Shown here in pieces: positions 36,083 through 44,410 of a stretch of DNA of 64,000 bases. The first letter of the stretch is position 1; each line of letters begins with the position of its first letter. The position numbers and the translations under genes were made by a program. This DNA is from JAHJQZ01 sp963676075 (GTDB lineage: Bacteria; Pseudomonadota; Alphaproteobacteria; Rhizobiales; Devosiaceae). A model generated the notes under the pieces. That model ran no database searches. It was not told where the DNA came from and was given only the letters and a program-made list of their open reading frames with translations. The stretch is from positions 83,589-147,588 of the forward strand of contig CAXXNZ010000027.1 in the NCBI GenBank assembly GCA_963676075.2, written 5' to 3'.

Positions 36083-36595
36083 TTAGGCTGCGACGATCGC
36101 CTTGAGCATCCACAGAGCCTTCTCGTGGAATGCGCTTCGGGCCGTCAGCATGTCTGTTGTTACGAAGTCTCCATCGGCCTCGGCGGTCTCGGCTGCCTGA
36201 CGGATGGCACGGACACATTCCTCATGATCGGCGATCAGATCGTTGATCATGCTTTCGGCGGTCATTTCGGCGTTTTCCGAGCCGGCCGGCGCAAAGGCAG
36301 CGACCAGGGAAAGATCGACTGGTGCGATATGGCCGAGGGCGCGAATGCGTTCGGCAAGAATGTCGGTTGCCTCAAAGAGCGCCTGATAGTGCTCCTCGGT
36401 CAGTTCGTGAATCGACTTGAAAAGCGGACCGACCACGTTCCAATGACACAGGTGACTCTTGATGGTCAGCTTGTAGGTGGCGGCCAGGATGGTCGACAGG
36501 TCTTCGGCCATTTCGGCGCGATAGGTCTGGTCCAGGTCGGTGTTGAAATCCTCGTGGCGGGTTTTGGGTTTGAGGACGACGGTCTGATTTGCCAT
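36083..36595 (-). CDS. dps: Dps-family ferritin-like DNA-protection protein
   Basis: A 170-residue ferritin-like four-helix protein. The Dps ferroxidase signature is visible: HLCHWNVVGPLFKSIHELTEEHY (His, His, Asp/Glu ligands shared between subunits, about residues 49-71). Dps dodecamers oxidise and store iron and protect DNA. ATG at 36595 follows GGAG; in-frame Met codons upstream are not needed. An exact EcfG promoter at 36657-36681 makes it a likely stress-regulon member. Confidence 0.93.
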   Translation of the reverse strand: MANQTVVLKPKTRHEDFNTDLDQTYRAEMAEDLSTILAATYKLTIKSHLCHWNVVGPLFKSIHELTEEHYQALFEATDILAERIRALGHIAPVDLSLVAAFAPAGSENAEMTAESMINDLIADHEECVRAIRQAAETAEADGDFVTTDMLTARSAFHEKALWMLKAIVAA

Positions 36596-36656
36596 CTTGT
36601 GTCTCCTGTTCCGCATCTGGTTCGGGGCCGCTCAGTGTCCGGCCCATCTGAAACAA

Positions 36657-36681
36657 AACGTCTGTGGAGGCGGGAAGTTCC
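36657..36681 (-). promoter_or_regulatory. EcfG promoter of dps
   Basis: Exact GGAAC-N16-CGTT on the minus strand, 62 nt before the dps ATG. Confidence 0.88.
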
Positions 36682-36848
36682 GCGATCCGGCTGGCTGGAT
36701 CGCCCTCACCCGGCGCGACAACCGCCGCTGCAAGGGAGCGCTCATTCAGCGGCTGGACCACGCCTTGGCCGGCGGTGTGCCGGCAGTCTTGCGCGCAGCA
36801 AAATGCCGGGCCGTTCGGCCCGGCACATGCAGTTCCGGACGCTCGCGC

Positions 36849-37754
36849 CTAACGCACCAGGACGGATTCTGGATTTCGGGCATATTCAGTTGCGGAGTAA
36901 GTCGGCCCGTTCTCGAGCTGTTCCTGAGTAAGCTTGGTGTGGATACTCAGGCTGCCGTTCTCTGCCTCAGCGACCTGAAGGCGGTCGGTTGCCAGGGCGA
37001 CGGGCTTCTCCCCGACGCCGAGGAATCCGCCGATGTCGACGATATAGGCTTCGATCTCCTTGGAATCCGCCGACAGGATCACGTCGGAAACCTCGCCCAT
37101 GTCATTGTTGTTGCCGTCATAGACCGGCGTACCGATCAGATCGTCGGCACTGAGCGAGTCCGGGTTCATCATCTGATCGTTCGACGCCACCGATCCGCCG
37201 GTCATCGTGTCGTTCAACGACTGTTTCGCTCCGTCCATGCCGGAGGTCGGGTCAGAATTGTCGACGCCTCCAATGCCGTTGGGGTTCACGGCCAGACGAT
37301 CGAATGCAGGCGCGTTCCTGAGTTCATCAGCCGTGGCCGAGACCACGAGGCGAGCCCCGTTCTGCTGCGGGTCGCTCCAGTGAACCTTCGAGAAGTCGAC
37401 AGCGACCTCCTTTTCGCCGATGCCGAGGAAGCCGCCGACACCGACGACGATCGCCTCGGCGTCGCCACTGGGCGACATCAGCACATCGTTGACGTCGCCA
37501 ATGGTCTTGGCGTCCTTGCCGTCACCGGAATAAACCGGCTTGCCCAGCAGGTTCGAGGCCAGGATTTCGGAGCCGCGGGCCGTGACATAGCCGTTCGCAT
37601 CCACGTTGGCCTTCATCGTGTCGTCGGGCTGGAAGATCGACGTACCCTGCATATCGAAGGTCGTGGACGTGTCGGAATTGTCTGCGGCGATCGCAGGCGT
37701 AACGCTTGCGAGCAGCGCAGCGGCTGCCGTTGTAGCGAGCAGTTTGCGCATCAT
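36849..37754 (-). CDS. Exported protein with two PRC-barrel domains
   Basis: A 301-residue protein with a signal peptide (MMRKLLATTAAAALLASVT, cleavage near AIA-AD at about residue 24) and two PRC-barrel-like modules (about 85-155 and 220-285), each with the IGxPVYxxxxxxxGxxxDV pattern. Such proteins are common periplasmic or membrane-attached stress proteins in rhizobia. ATG at 37754 is preceded by AGGAG at 7 nt; a TTG at 37760 is less likely. An exact EcfG promoter lies 87 nt upstream. Confidence 0.87.
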   Translation of the reverse strand: MMRKLLATTAAAALLASVTPAIAADNSDTSTTFDMQGTSIFQPDDTMKANVDANGYVTARGSEILASNLLGKPVYSGDGKDAKTIGDVNDVLMSPSGDAEAIVVGVGGFLGIGEKEVAVDFSKVHWSDPQQNGARLVVSATADELRNAPAFDRLAVNPNGIGGVDNSDPTSGMDGAKQSLNDTMTGGSVASNDQMMNPDSLSADDLIGTPVYDGNNNDMGEVSDVILSADSKEIEAYIVDIGGFLGVGEKPVALATDRLQVAEAENGSLSIHTKLTQEQLENGPTYSATEYARNPESVLVR

Positions 37755-37840
37755 GGTCAAGCTCCTGTGGATTCTAAAAAAATAGAGTGTCGTGCGAGAG
37801 GCTTGAGAACATCCGTTCCGCAGCGCCTCCTTGCCTAAAC

Positions 37841-37865
37841 AACGAGAGATACAGAGAATTGTTCC
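37841..37865 (-). promoter_or_regulatory. EcfG promoter of the PRC-barrel gene
   Basis: Exact GGAAC-N16-CGTT on the minus strand, 87 nt before the start codon. Confidence 0.85.
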
Positions 37866-37891
37866 AAGATTTTCTCGGATCTACGAAAAAG

Positions 37892-37916
37892 AAAAACCCC
37901 ATGATTCCATGGGGTT
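37892..37916 (-). terminator. Intrinsic terminator of the DUF3309 gene
   Basis: A 9-bp stem (37895-37903 with 37908-37916), 4-nt loop, and five T on the minus strand, 40 nt after the DUF3309 stop. Confidence 0.85.
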
Positions 37917-37955
37917 GTTCATCGCCCCTCCCGCAAGAGGCTAAAGCGGCGGCAC

Positions 37956-38113
37956 CTAGAAAGCCTGCATCAGCGCGAGCACCAGAATGATCAAGAACAC
38001 GGCCCCGACGATGCCGGACGGTCCGTAGCCCAGCCCCAGGAGTGCGGCCACGCCGGGACGGAACCAAGAATGACCAGAATGAGAATGATGAGAACAAGTG
38101 TTGAAATTGCCAT
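37956..38113 (-). pseudogene. DUF3309-family small membrane protein with an apparent 1-nt frameshift
   Basis: ATG at 38113 encodes a hydrophobic helix (MAISTLVLIILILVILGSVP) then AWPHSWGW, as in ~50-residue DUF3309 proteins. The frame then runs out of the family. The rest of the domain (GYGPSGIVGAVFLIILVLALM) continues in another frame to a TAG at 37956. Restoring one C (minus strand: one G) at the run near 38029-38031 joins both halves into a normal full-length protein. A ribosome site (GAGAGG) and a downstream terminator are intact, so this is either a very recent mutation or a sequence error. Confidence 0.75.
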
Positions 38114-38299
38114 GATGGGGCCTCTCGTCCGATGGAGGAGAGCATGACGAAATCAGCACTTCCGATATCCGTGATCGTCAAGGAACCCGGCTTGCAACGG
38201 GCGAGCGATGTGGTGCTTCCTGCTCCCCGTACTTTCAATCGTGCGCTCGTCGTGATGATGTTGCCGTGAAACGGACCAGCGACGGATACGATCCGCCGC

Positions 38300-38845
38300 T
38301 TAGGTCTGCGAACGTTCCCGGTTGCCGTCTTCTGAGGATTGCTGCGCGTCGTCACGTTCCTGACGTCCGACGTCGCTGACCATGTTGTCCTCGAACTTTC
38401 CGATCGCCCAGAGCACGGCTATGGCAAGCACTGTCGTCATGACCGCGAGGCGCGGAAGCCCGAGCCCGCACGCCATGCCGACGGCTCCAGCGAGCCACAT
38501 GCCGGCGCCGGTGGTCAGGTTGCGCACCCTGCCCTTGTTGAACACGATAAGTCCGGCGGCAAGAAAGGCGACGCCACTCGTTACCGCTTCCACCACTCGT
38601 ATGGGATCGAAACGTTGGGTCGAAGACTGAAACGCGTCGAAATGCACCAGTTCGATGCTCAGGATCGAAATCGCCGCTGCCGCCAGACTGACCAGCATGT
38701 GCGTGCGCAAACCCGCTGGACGGCGCATGCGTTCGCGTTCGTACCCGATCAATGCCCCGCAAACGAGAGCAGCGAGCAGGCGCATGAGAGTGGTCGGGAT
38801 CGGCAGCCAGGGCGCCGATGTGAAATCGGAAACGAAGTCCTGCAT
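38300..38845 (-). CDS. MgtC/SapB-family inner-membrane protein
   Basis: A 181-residue membrane protein with four to five helices (about 18-36, 47-65, 85-103, 110-125, 130-145). It carries the MgtC family motif LLAALVCGALIGYERER (25-41) and the Gly-rich second half LTTGAGMWLAGAVGMACG. MgtC-type proteins modulate ATP synthase activity and survival at low Mg2+ in pathogens; the role of environmental homologues is unclear. A long hydrophilic tail (about 150-181) ends the protein. No EcfG motif was seen upstream. Confidence 0.87.
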   Translation of the reverse strand: MQDFVSDFTSAPWLPIPTTLMRLLAALVCGALIGYERERMRRPAGLRTHMLVSLAAAAISILSIELVHFDAFQSSTQRFDPIRVVEAVTSGVAFLAAGLIVFNKGRVRNLTTGAGMWLAGAVGMACGLGLPRLAVMTTVLAIAVLWAIGKFEDNMVSDVGRQERDDAQQSSEDGNRERSQT

Positions 38846-39040
38846 GTCGGCCTTGTCGTTTGTGGGTCAGAGATTGGGAAAAACGCTAAAAGACGTGTCG
38901 CCGACCAGACGGGACAGGAACTCGTCTGCCACTTCGTTGGCCGCGGGAAGAAACCGGAAAAATGCCCGCGTTTTCCGTACCGTCATGTCCGGTTGACATG
39001 ATCGGCGACACGCATTCCGCTGTTTGCCAGAGGTGAGCTA

Positions 39041-39229
39041 TCAGGAACCGTTGGCGTGCTCGGGTTTGCCCTTGCGTTCGGTCGAGGCCATGTCCTCAAG
39101 CTCTTTTTCGGACATTGACTCGTACATGTCCTTTGATGCGCCTTTGAGGTCGCTCTTTTTGGTTTCGCCACGCTTGGCGGAGAGCGCGGCGCCTGCAGCC
39201 ATCTGTTGTGCCTTCGATTTTGCCGGCAT
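39041..39229 (-). CDS. DUF3008-family small basic protein
   Basis: A 62-residue Lys/Ala-rich protein with the DUF3008 pattern (MPAKSKAQQMAAGAALSAKRGE, then SDLKGASKDMYESMSEKELEDMA). The function of the family is unknown. ATG at 39229 has AAGGAGA at 7 nt, which decides against the upstream frame start at 39250. The exact EcfG promoter at 39264-39288 places it in the stress regulon. Confidence 0.88.
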   Translation of the reverse strand: MPAKSKAQQMAAGAALSAKRGETKKSDLKGASKDMYESMSEKELEDMASTERKGKPEHANGS

Positions 39230-39263
39230 GACAGTTCTCCTTGTCTGCAACTGTTGAAGGGCT

Positions 39264-39288
39264 AACGCCGCTCCTGGGCCGTGGTTCC
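39264..39288 (-). promoter_or_regulatory. EcfG promoter of the DUF3008 gene
   Basis: Exact GGAAC-N16-CGTT on the minus strand, 35 nt before the ATG at 39229. Confidence 0.88.
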
Positions 39289-39361
39289 CACCGAAGCGGG
39301 TTTGCCGTTTGTGGCGCCAGCACGGCTCTCTTTGCCGAACTGCCGACGCAGTGGAAACCGG

Positions 39362-39874
39362 CTAGGCGCCGTTCTGACCGAAGCCGAACTCGGTGCTGTA
39401 GCCGAGATCCGGCTCCTTGCCGCTGATGGTCGAGCGCGCCAGCTCCCATCCGAACTTGACCGGGTTGCCGTTACCGACCCAGACCGACGCCGTCTCGGGC
39501 GCGAACCTGAGCATGGTCAGGTTCGGATCCTGCTTGCCATCGGGATAAAGCGCAGCCGCGACCGCATTCCAGTAGCGCTCGATATGGCGCTCGGAATGAT
39601 CGGTGCTGAGCTGTCCGAAGACCGTGGCGTAATAGTCGTGTTCCTGATCGATCAGACACATCTGCACCCTGCCGCCGGTCATGACGGCCTGTGCAAGGTC
39701 CGTGTCCTTTTTCGTGTAAAACCAGACTAACCCTTCCTCGCGCGCACAATTTGCCGTCATCGGCTGCATCGCCTGATCAGCATCTGGACTGCCCAGCATC
39801 ACGGTGCTCCGATCTTCGAGCCGGTCCCAGAACTGCTTGAGCGGATTGTTTTTGGCGTCGTGATGGTCACTCAT
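39362..39874 (-). CDS. Pyridoxamine 5'-phosphate oxidase-like general stress protein
   Basis: A 170-residue split-barrel flavin-binding protein of the general stress protein 26/PNPOx-like family, with FYTKKDTDLAQAV (about 50-62), CLIDQEHDYYATVFG and a C-terminal VWVGN segment. Family members bind FMN or FAD and are induced by osmotic or oxidative stress. ATG at 39874 follows AAGGAGA. The exact EcfG promoter ends 28 nt upstream. The catalytic reaction is not known. Confidence 0.88.
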   Translation of the reverse strand: MSDHHDAKNNPLKQFWDRLEDRSTVMLGSPDADQAMQPMTANCAREEGLVWFYTKKDTDLAQAVMTGGRVQMCLIDQEHDYYATVFGQLSTDHSERHIERYWNAVAAALYPDGKQDPNLTMLRFAPETASVWVGNGNPVKFGWELARSTISGKEPDLGYSTEFGFGQNGA

Positions 39875-39901
39875 CTGCGTTCTCCTTGGTTTGAAGGACA
39901 T

Positions 39902-39926
39902 AACGCTGCCAGGCGCACCCGGTTCC
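39902..39926 (-). promoter_or_regulatory. EcfG promoter of the PNPOx-like gene
   Basis: Exact GGAAC-N16-CGTT on the minus strand, 28 nt before the start codon. Confidence 0.88.
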
Positions 39927-39964
39927 GATCTGGCGCCTTGATCCATGAGATTGAGATCGGGATC

Positions 39965-39989
39965 GGGAACTTTTTCTGCGTTTTTCTGT
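39965..39989 (+). promoter_or_regulatory. Weak EcfG-like promoter
   Basis: GGAAC-N16-TGTT, one mismatch, reading toward the gene at 40035. It is back-to-back with the PNPOx promoter. Confidence 0.45.
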
Positions 39990-40034
39990 TTGTTTCTGAC
40001 ACGTCCTCAAAACAAGCAATCGGGGAGATGAAAC

Positions 40035-40445
40035 ATGACCATCATGAACACAAGGCAGTCCGACACGCTGAAGGAATTCGATCGGCAGATTCGGAAAATC
40101 GCCGACAACCGCCCCGCCTGGCCGCTCTGGTACAAACTGCGCGAGCGCTCGGACAGCGAGCGGATAATGCGCAGTGGGGCCGGAGCCAAAAAGTTGCCGG
40201 ACACCCCTCACCTGTCCGCCATGAAGCAGGAAGCGAAGATGAGCCGGTTCGAACGCGAAGGCGGCGACAGCAAGTCTCTTCCAAAGGACGGTTTTCCCGA
40301 GGATGCCCACCGGAACCGCGACTATGGCGGCTATCGCCCTGCCCTTGGCACCTCGGGCCGCCGCATGCTGCCTGAATCCTATAATGCCAGACTATTCTCG
40401 CATGACATGCTGCCGGAACATGAGACGCACGAGACCGATCGATAG
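40035..40445 (+). CDS. Uncharacterised 136-residue hydrophilic protein
   Basis: A polar, Arg/Asp-rich protein without membrane segments or signal peptide. ATG at 40035 follows GGGGAGATG. The C-terminal third is low in hydrophobic residues and ends in His/Glu/Thr. I recognise no family. Its place among stress genes and a near-consensus EcfG promoter suggest stress induction. The following 218 bp hold nothing recognisable. Confidence 0.65.
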   Translation: MTIMNTRQSDTLKEFDRQIRKIADNRPAWPLWYKLRERSDSERIMRSGAGAKKLPDTPHLSAMKQEAKMSRFEREGGDSKSLPKDGFPEDAHRNRDYGGYRPALGTSGRRMLPESYNARLFSHDMLPEHETHETDR

Positions 40446-40663
40446 CATCGGACCTGAAGGTATTTCACCGCATCCCGGCGGCGCCGTACACCGACACCGC
40501 CGGGAAACTCTCCATGTTCAGGGCTTAGGTCACGGTCTTTGCCCATTCGCCGGGCGAGGCGCGGGCCTTGGCGGCAAACGAAGAGGCCAGATAGGTATCA
40601 ATGGACCTCGCCGTTCCGTTGATGTGATCGCATGTTCAGGCAGGGTGGTTTCCCGAAGGGACT

Positions 40664-42508
40664 CTAGCTCTCGCCGTTGCCCGGTGTTTCCGATCCCTTG
40701 CTGCGTTGGTCGACTGGCGAATGGTGTTGCGCGATATTGAGCGCAGAGCCGACCAAGGAGAGATGCGACAGCGCCTGCGGGAAATTGCCGATCTGGCGTC
40801 CGGCGGTGATATCGTACTCTTCGGCGAGCAGACCAAGGTCATTGGCCAGCGATAACAGGCGCTCGAACAGTTCCGTGGCATCGTCCATACGGCCCTGCAG
40901 AACATAGTTGTCGACGAGCCAGAAGCTGCAGGCGAGAAACACCCCCTCGTCGCCCGACATGCCGTCGTCGGAAGAGGACGTGTCGTAGCGGCGAACAAGA
41001 CCGTCGACCATCAGTTCGTTTTCGATCGCCTTGACCGTTCCGATCATGCGCGGGTCGTCCGCCGGCAGGAAGCCGACCAGCGGCAGCATCAGACAAGAGG
41101 CATCGAGCTCGTCTGACTCATAGGCCTGACGGAAGGTCTGGCGCTTCTCGTCGAAGCCTTTTTGGCAAATCTCGCGATGAAGGTCGTCCCGGATCTTCGT
41201 CCAGAGCTCAAGGGGGCCGTCGAGTCCGTCTTCCTTGATCGCCCTCACGGCGCGGTCGAAGGCCACCCAGATCATGACCTTGGAATGGACGAAGTGCTGC
41301 TCCGGGCCGCGCACTTCCCAGATGCCGCGACCAGGCGAATCCTTGACCTTTTCCAGATGTTCGATCAGCGCCTTCTGCAGATCCCAGCTGTGATCGCGAC
41401 CGTCGGCGTCGTATTTGCGGGCCTGGTGAAGGGTATCGATGACCTCGCCGATCTTGTCGTGCTGTACCTGGCTGTAGGCGGCATTGCCGACGCGCACCGG
41501 CCTGGCGCCGTTGAAACCATCAAGCCAGTCGATCTCGATTTCCTCAATCCGACTCTCGCCCAGAATGGTGTAGAGCGGCTGGACCTGGGAGGCGTCTCCC
41601 GCCACGGCATGCAAAAGCCAGTTCCGCCAGTCTTCGGCCTCCTTGCCATAACCAGCTTCCATCAGTGTCACCAGGGTGAAGGTCGCATCTCTCAGCCAGC
41701 AGAAACGATAGTCCCAGTTGCGCGATCCTCCGGGCTGCTCGGGCAAGGACGTGGTTGGAGCGGCGACGATGCCGCCGGTGGGGGCAAAGGTCAGCGCCTT
41801 CAGCACAATCAGTGAGCGGACCACCTGGTCCCGCCAGCGTCCATCATAGCTGCAGTCCTCGACCCAGCCGGTCCAGTAGCCGCGCGTTTTCTCAAAGGCG
41901 GCGCGCGCATCGATCGGCGGGCATGGATCTCCAAAGGAAAAACTGTGCGCCAGGGCGAACGAGACCTCCTTGCCCTCTTCAATCACGAAGTCAGCAAAAA
42001 TACCGCCATCTTTGCTCTCGCATGCGATTTCCGAATCCAGCGTCAGCCGGTGCGGACCGGCTATGGCCTCGATCCGGCCATCGTCGTCGGCCTGGATCCA
42101 GGGAACGATCCGGCCATAATCCGGGCGGATGGTAAGTTCCATCTCCATGTTAACGCGGCCCGACAGGCCCTTGACGATACGTACGATACTCGTGTCTGCG
42201 CCGGTGGCAGGCATGAAATCCACAATTGCCACCTCGCCGTCTTCAGCTCTGAGACGGGTCTCAAGGATCAACGTGTCCTTGAGATAGCTGCGCGAAGTTC
42301 CCAACACCTTGTGCTTCGGCTTCAGTTGCCAGCTGCCATTTTCCGCACTGCCGACAAGCGCGGCGAAGCAGGCGTCTGAATCGAATCGTGGCGCGCAGAA
42401 CCAGTCGATAGACCCGGTTTTCGAGACAAGAGCCGCAGAATTGCGATCTCCGATCAGGGCGTAATCGCCGATGTCTTTCTGTTCTGTTTTGGTCACGTCA
42501 CGTCTCAC
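40664..42508 (-). CDS. Glycoside hydrolase family 15 (glucoamylase/trehalase-like) protein
   Basis: A 614-residue GH15 enzyme. The N-terminal beta-sandwich domain (about 1-220) begins with IGDYALIGDRNSAALVSKTGSIDWFCAPRFDS. An (alpha/alpha)6 barrel follows, with the catalytic-site motifs RNWDYRFCWLRDATFT and a second Glu in SSSDDGMSGDEGVFLACSFW. In actinobacteria and rhizobia, members act as trehalases or glucoamylases. The start is GTG at 42508, overlapping the upstream stop by 4 nt; GTG at 42496 is possible. It is co-transcribed with the chimeric gene, hence probably under EcfG control, and lies beside the trehalose/glucan operon. Confidence 0.9.
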   Translation of the reverse strand: MRRDVTKTEQKDIGDYALIGDRNSAALVSKTGSIDWFCAPRFDSDACFAALVGSAENGSWQLKPKHKVLGTSRSYLKDTLILETRLRAEDGEVAIVDFMPATGADTSIVRIVKGLSGRVNMEMELTIRPDYGRIVPWIQADDDGRIEAIAGPHRLTLDSEIACESKDGGIFADFVIEEGKEVSFALAHSFSFGDPCPPIDARAAFEKTRGYWTGWVEDCSYDGRWRDQVVRSLIVLKALTFAPTGGIVAAPTTSLPEQPGGSRNWDYRFCWLRDATFTLVTLMEAGYGKEAEDWRNWLLHAVAGDASQVQPLYTILGESRIEEIEIDWLDGFNGARPVRVGNAAYSQVQHDKIGEVIDTLHQARKYDADGRDHSWDLQKALIEHLEKVKDSPGRGIWEVRGPEQHFVHSKVMIWVAFDRAVRAIKEDGLDGPLELWTKIRDDLHREICQKGFDEKRQTFRQAYESDELDASCLMLPLVGFLPADDPRMIGTVKAIENELMVDGLVRRYDTSSSDDGMSGDEGVFLACSFWLVDNYVLQGRMDDATELFERLLSLANDLGLLAEEYDITAGRQIGNFPQALSHLSLVGSALNIAQHHSPVDQRSKGSETPGNGES

Positions 42509-44007
42509 CGGCGGTGTTGGGGCAAAATGGCTCGGGCGAGCAGATCAGCGACATGCAGGGTGTTCCGGCCAGTGTTCAGCTCGATCTGCTCGCGGCACGA
42601 GAACCCGTTGGCGAGGATCGGGGCCTCATCAGATTCTTCGCGCTCCCTTGGCAGCAACATCCATTCGCCTGCAGCTTGCGAAACCTCTGATATGTCCTTT
42701 TCGAACCTGATGCTACCCGCCACGCCGCAACACCAGGAGTTGAGGATTTCGTGGGGGATGCCGGCCCTGTCGAGCACCTTTGTATCTGTGCCCGAATCCA
42801 GAGTCGCGTGCTCGTGACAATGCATCTGGACAGGCGCGTTCTTGCCGGAAGCAGTCATGGCTCTGCTGAGGTCCACGTCTTCGTGTTCTAAAAACTCGGT
42901 AATGAAGCGGGTCTGGCTGGAGAGCTTTTCGGCCTGTTCATTGCCAGGAAGCAGTTTGGGCAGTTCATCGCGGAAGGCGCTGACACAGCCAGGCTCTAGC
43001 CCGATGATCGGCGTGCCGTCGCGGATTTCGTTTTCGAGCACCGCGAAATTGCGCTGCCACAGTGCCTTGGCCTCGTCGCGCAAGCCCCTGTCGTAGAGCG
43101 GCCGACCGCAACAGACATGGCCTTCGGGAATGACGACATCATATCCGAGATGCTCAAGAAGGTGCGTTGCGGCAATCGCCGTGTCGGCGCGGAAGTAGTT
43201 GTTGAAGGTGTCAGGCCAGAGAACGACCTTTTTGTAGGCGGCCGATGTGTCTTCGCGCTGCCTGAACCACTGCGTGAAGCTGGGCGCGGAAAAGCGCGGA
43301 ATCTCGTGCTGGGGTGAAATACTGCCGGCCCATTTTGCCAGGACCGACAGGCCCGGTGTCCGGGTGGCGAAATTGGCGAGCCCGGGAACAGCGCCACCGA
43401 TCCGGGCCCATTGGTGGATGCGGCCCATCGTATGCGCCGCAAATGGTCGCTTGCGACTGGTGTCGTGCCTAGAGCGGAAGTCCGCCTTGTCGGTCGCCAT
43501 ATCGGCATTGACCGGGCAGCTGCTGTTGCACGCCGTGCAGGACAGGCAAAGATCGAGTGCTGAGCCTCGCGCAAGTTCGACAGCGTTCCCGGCACGGTTC
43601 GGACTCTTGATGCGAGAAATGTAGACGTTCAGATCCATGAACAGCTCGTCGAGTTTGCCATCCTGTTTGGTGTGGGTGTGCAGGAGGTCGTGGAACTGCA
43701 TGCCGGTAATCGCCAGCACCGACTGTCCGTCGAGCCTGGCGTCCAAAACGCCGTCGTGCAGATGAATGCCGCCCGACCCGGAGGTCGCGAGACCGGCGCC
43801 GAGCTTGCCGGTCCACTTGGCATAGCCGCTGGCGGCCAAGGCCGCCGCTTCCTCGTGCCGGACCTGAACGAAACGAATGTCGTCCTGACGCTTGCGTAGC
43901 GACTCGATGATGACGTCGATCCCGTCGCCGGGAATGCCGATGACCGTATCGACACCCTGCTCGACAAGGTTTTCAACCAAAATGTCAGCAGCAGCGGTGT
44001 CATACAT
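42505..44007 (-). CDS. Chimeric protein: ThDP-enzyme N-terminus fused to Fe-S/CCG oxidoreductase C-terminus
   Basis: A 500-residue frame with two unrelated parts. Residues 1-150 match the N-terminal Pyr domain of pyruvate-oxidase-like ThDP enzymes (IPGDGID, the RHEEAAA Glu around residue 50, LATSGSGGIHL) but the middle and cofactor-binding PP domains are absent. From about residue 153 the sequence is the C-terminal part of a YdiJ/D-lactate-dehydrogenase-like FAD/Fe-S oxidoreductase: a 4Fe-4S motif CLSCTACNSSCP, then CCG-type motifs (VCCGRPLYD, HCHEHAT, SWCCGVAGS). The FAD domains are missing. The junction is in frame and near VELARGSALDLCLSC. It looks like a deletion fusion of two adjacent genes. 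ATG at 44007 is the likely start. Confidence 0.8.
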   Translation of the reverse strand: MYDTAAADILVENLVEQGVDTVIGIPGDGIDVIIESLRKRQDDIRFVQVRHEEAAALAASGYAKWTGKLGAGLATSGSGGIHLHDGVLDARLDGQSVLAITGMQFHDLLHTHTKQDGKLDELFMDLNVYISRIKSPNRAGNAVELARGSALDLCLSCTACNSSCPVNADMATDKADFRSRHDTSRKRPFAAHTMGRIHQWARIGGAVPGLANFATRTPGLSVLAKWAGSISPQHEIPRFSAPSFTQWFRQREDTSAAYKKVVLWPDTFNNYFRADTAIAATHLLEHLGYDVVIPEGHVCCGRPLYDRGLRDEAKALWQRNFAVLENEIRDGTPIIGLEPGCVSAFRDELPKLLPGNEQAEKLSSQTRFITEFLEHEDVDLSRAMTASGKNAPVQMHCHEHATLDSGTDTKVLDRAGIPHEILNSWCCGVAGSIRFEKDISEVSQAAGEWMLLPREREESDEAPILANGFSCREQIELNTGRNTLHVADLLARAILPQHRR

Positions 44008-44094
44008 AGCCGAATTCCATTGTTTGTTTTGTGTCGGATCGGGTTCGCAATGGGATGCCGGCCCGCGCGCTTTCATGAGCTGACGTCTCTTGAC

Positions 44095-44119
44095 AACGCG
44101 GCACCCCGGGAACCGTTCC
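44095..44119 (-). promoter_or_regulatory. EcfG promoter of the chimeric gene/GH15 operon
   Basis: Exact GGAAC-N16-CGTT on the minus strand, 88 nt before the start codon at 44007. Confidence 0.82.
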
Positions 44120-44385
44120 ATGGCGTGCCGTGTTGAGGCGCGGAACCGCAAACCCCGCGCAGCAGACACCGCAAAACAAGCGCGTCGATCGGGAAAACCG
44201 GTCTGGCGCTCATCCAACCCGCGCTGCACTGGCGGACCCGTTGGCCGCCGGAGCCAGTGCCCTCATCACGCGGGCGATATCCGGCGCGGGAGAACACCTT
44301 CACCAGCGCTTTCAGGAGCTCTGTTGGCGTCATAACCGGCGCCTCGTTCTGGCCCATCCCCTCATTTTGCAGGCAGCAGGCGCAT

Positions 44386-44410
44386 GGAACCATCTCGCCA
44401 CTCGCGCATT
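44386..44410 (+). promoter_or_regulatory. Near-consensus EcfG promoter of the glgE operon
   Basis: GGAAC-N16-CATT, the same one-mismatch form as the nepR-ecfG promoter, 36 nt before the glgE start. Confidence 0.6.

Noticed and set aside
44109..44133. Plus-strand GGAAC-N17-TGTT overlapping the chimeric-gene promoter
   Set aside because: Mismatch in the -10, far from the glgE start, and a better-placed near match exists at 44386-44410.
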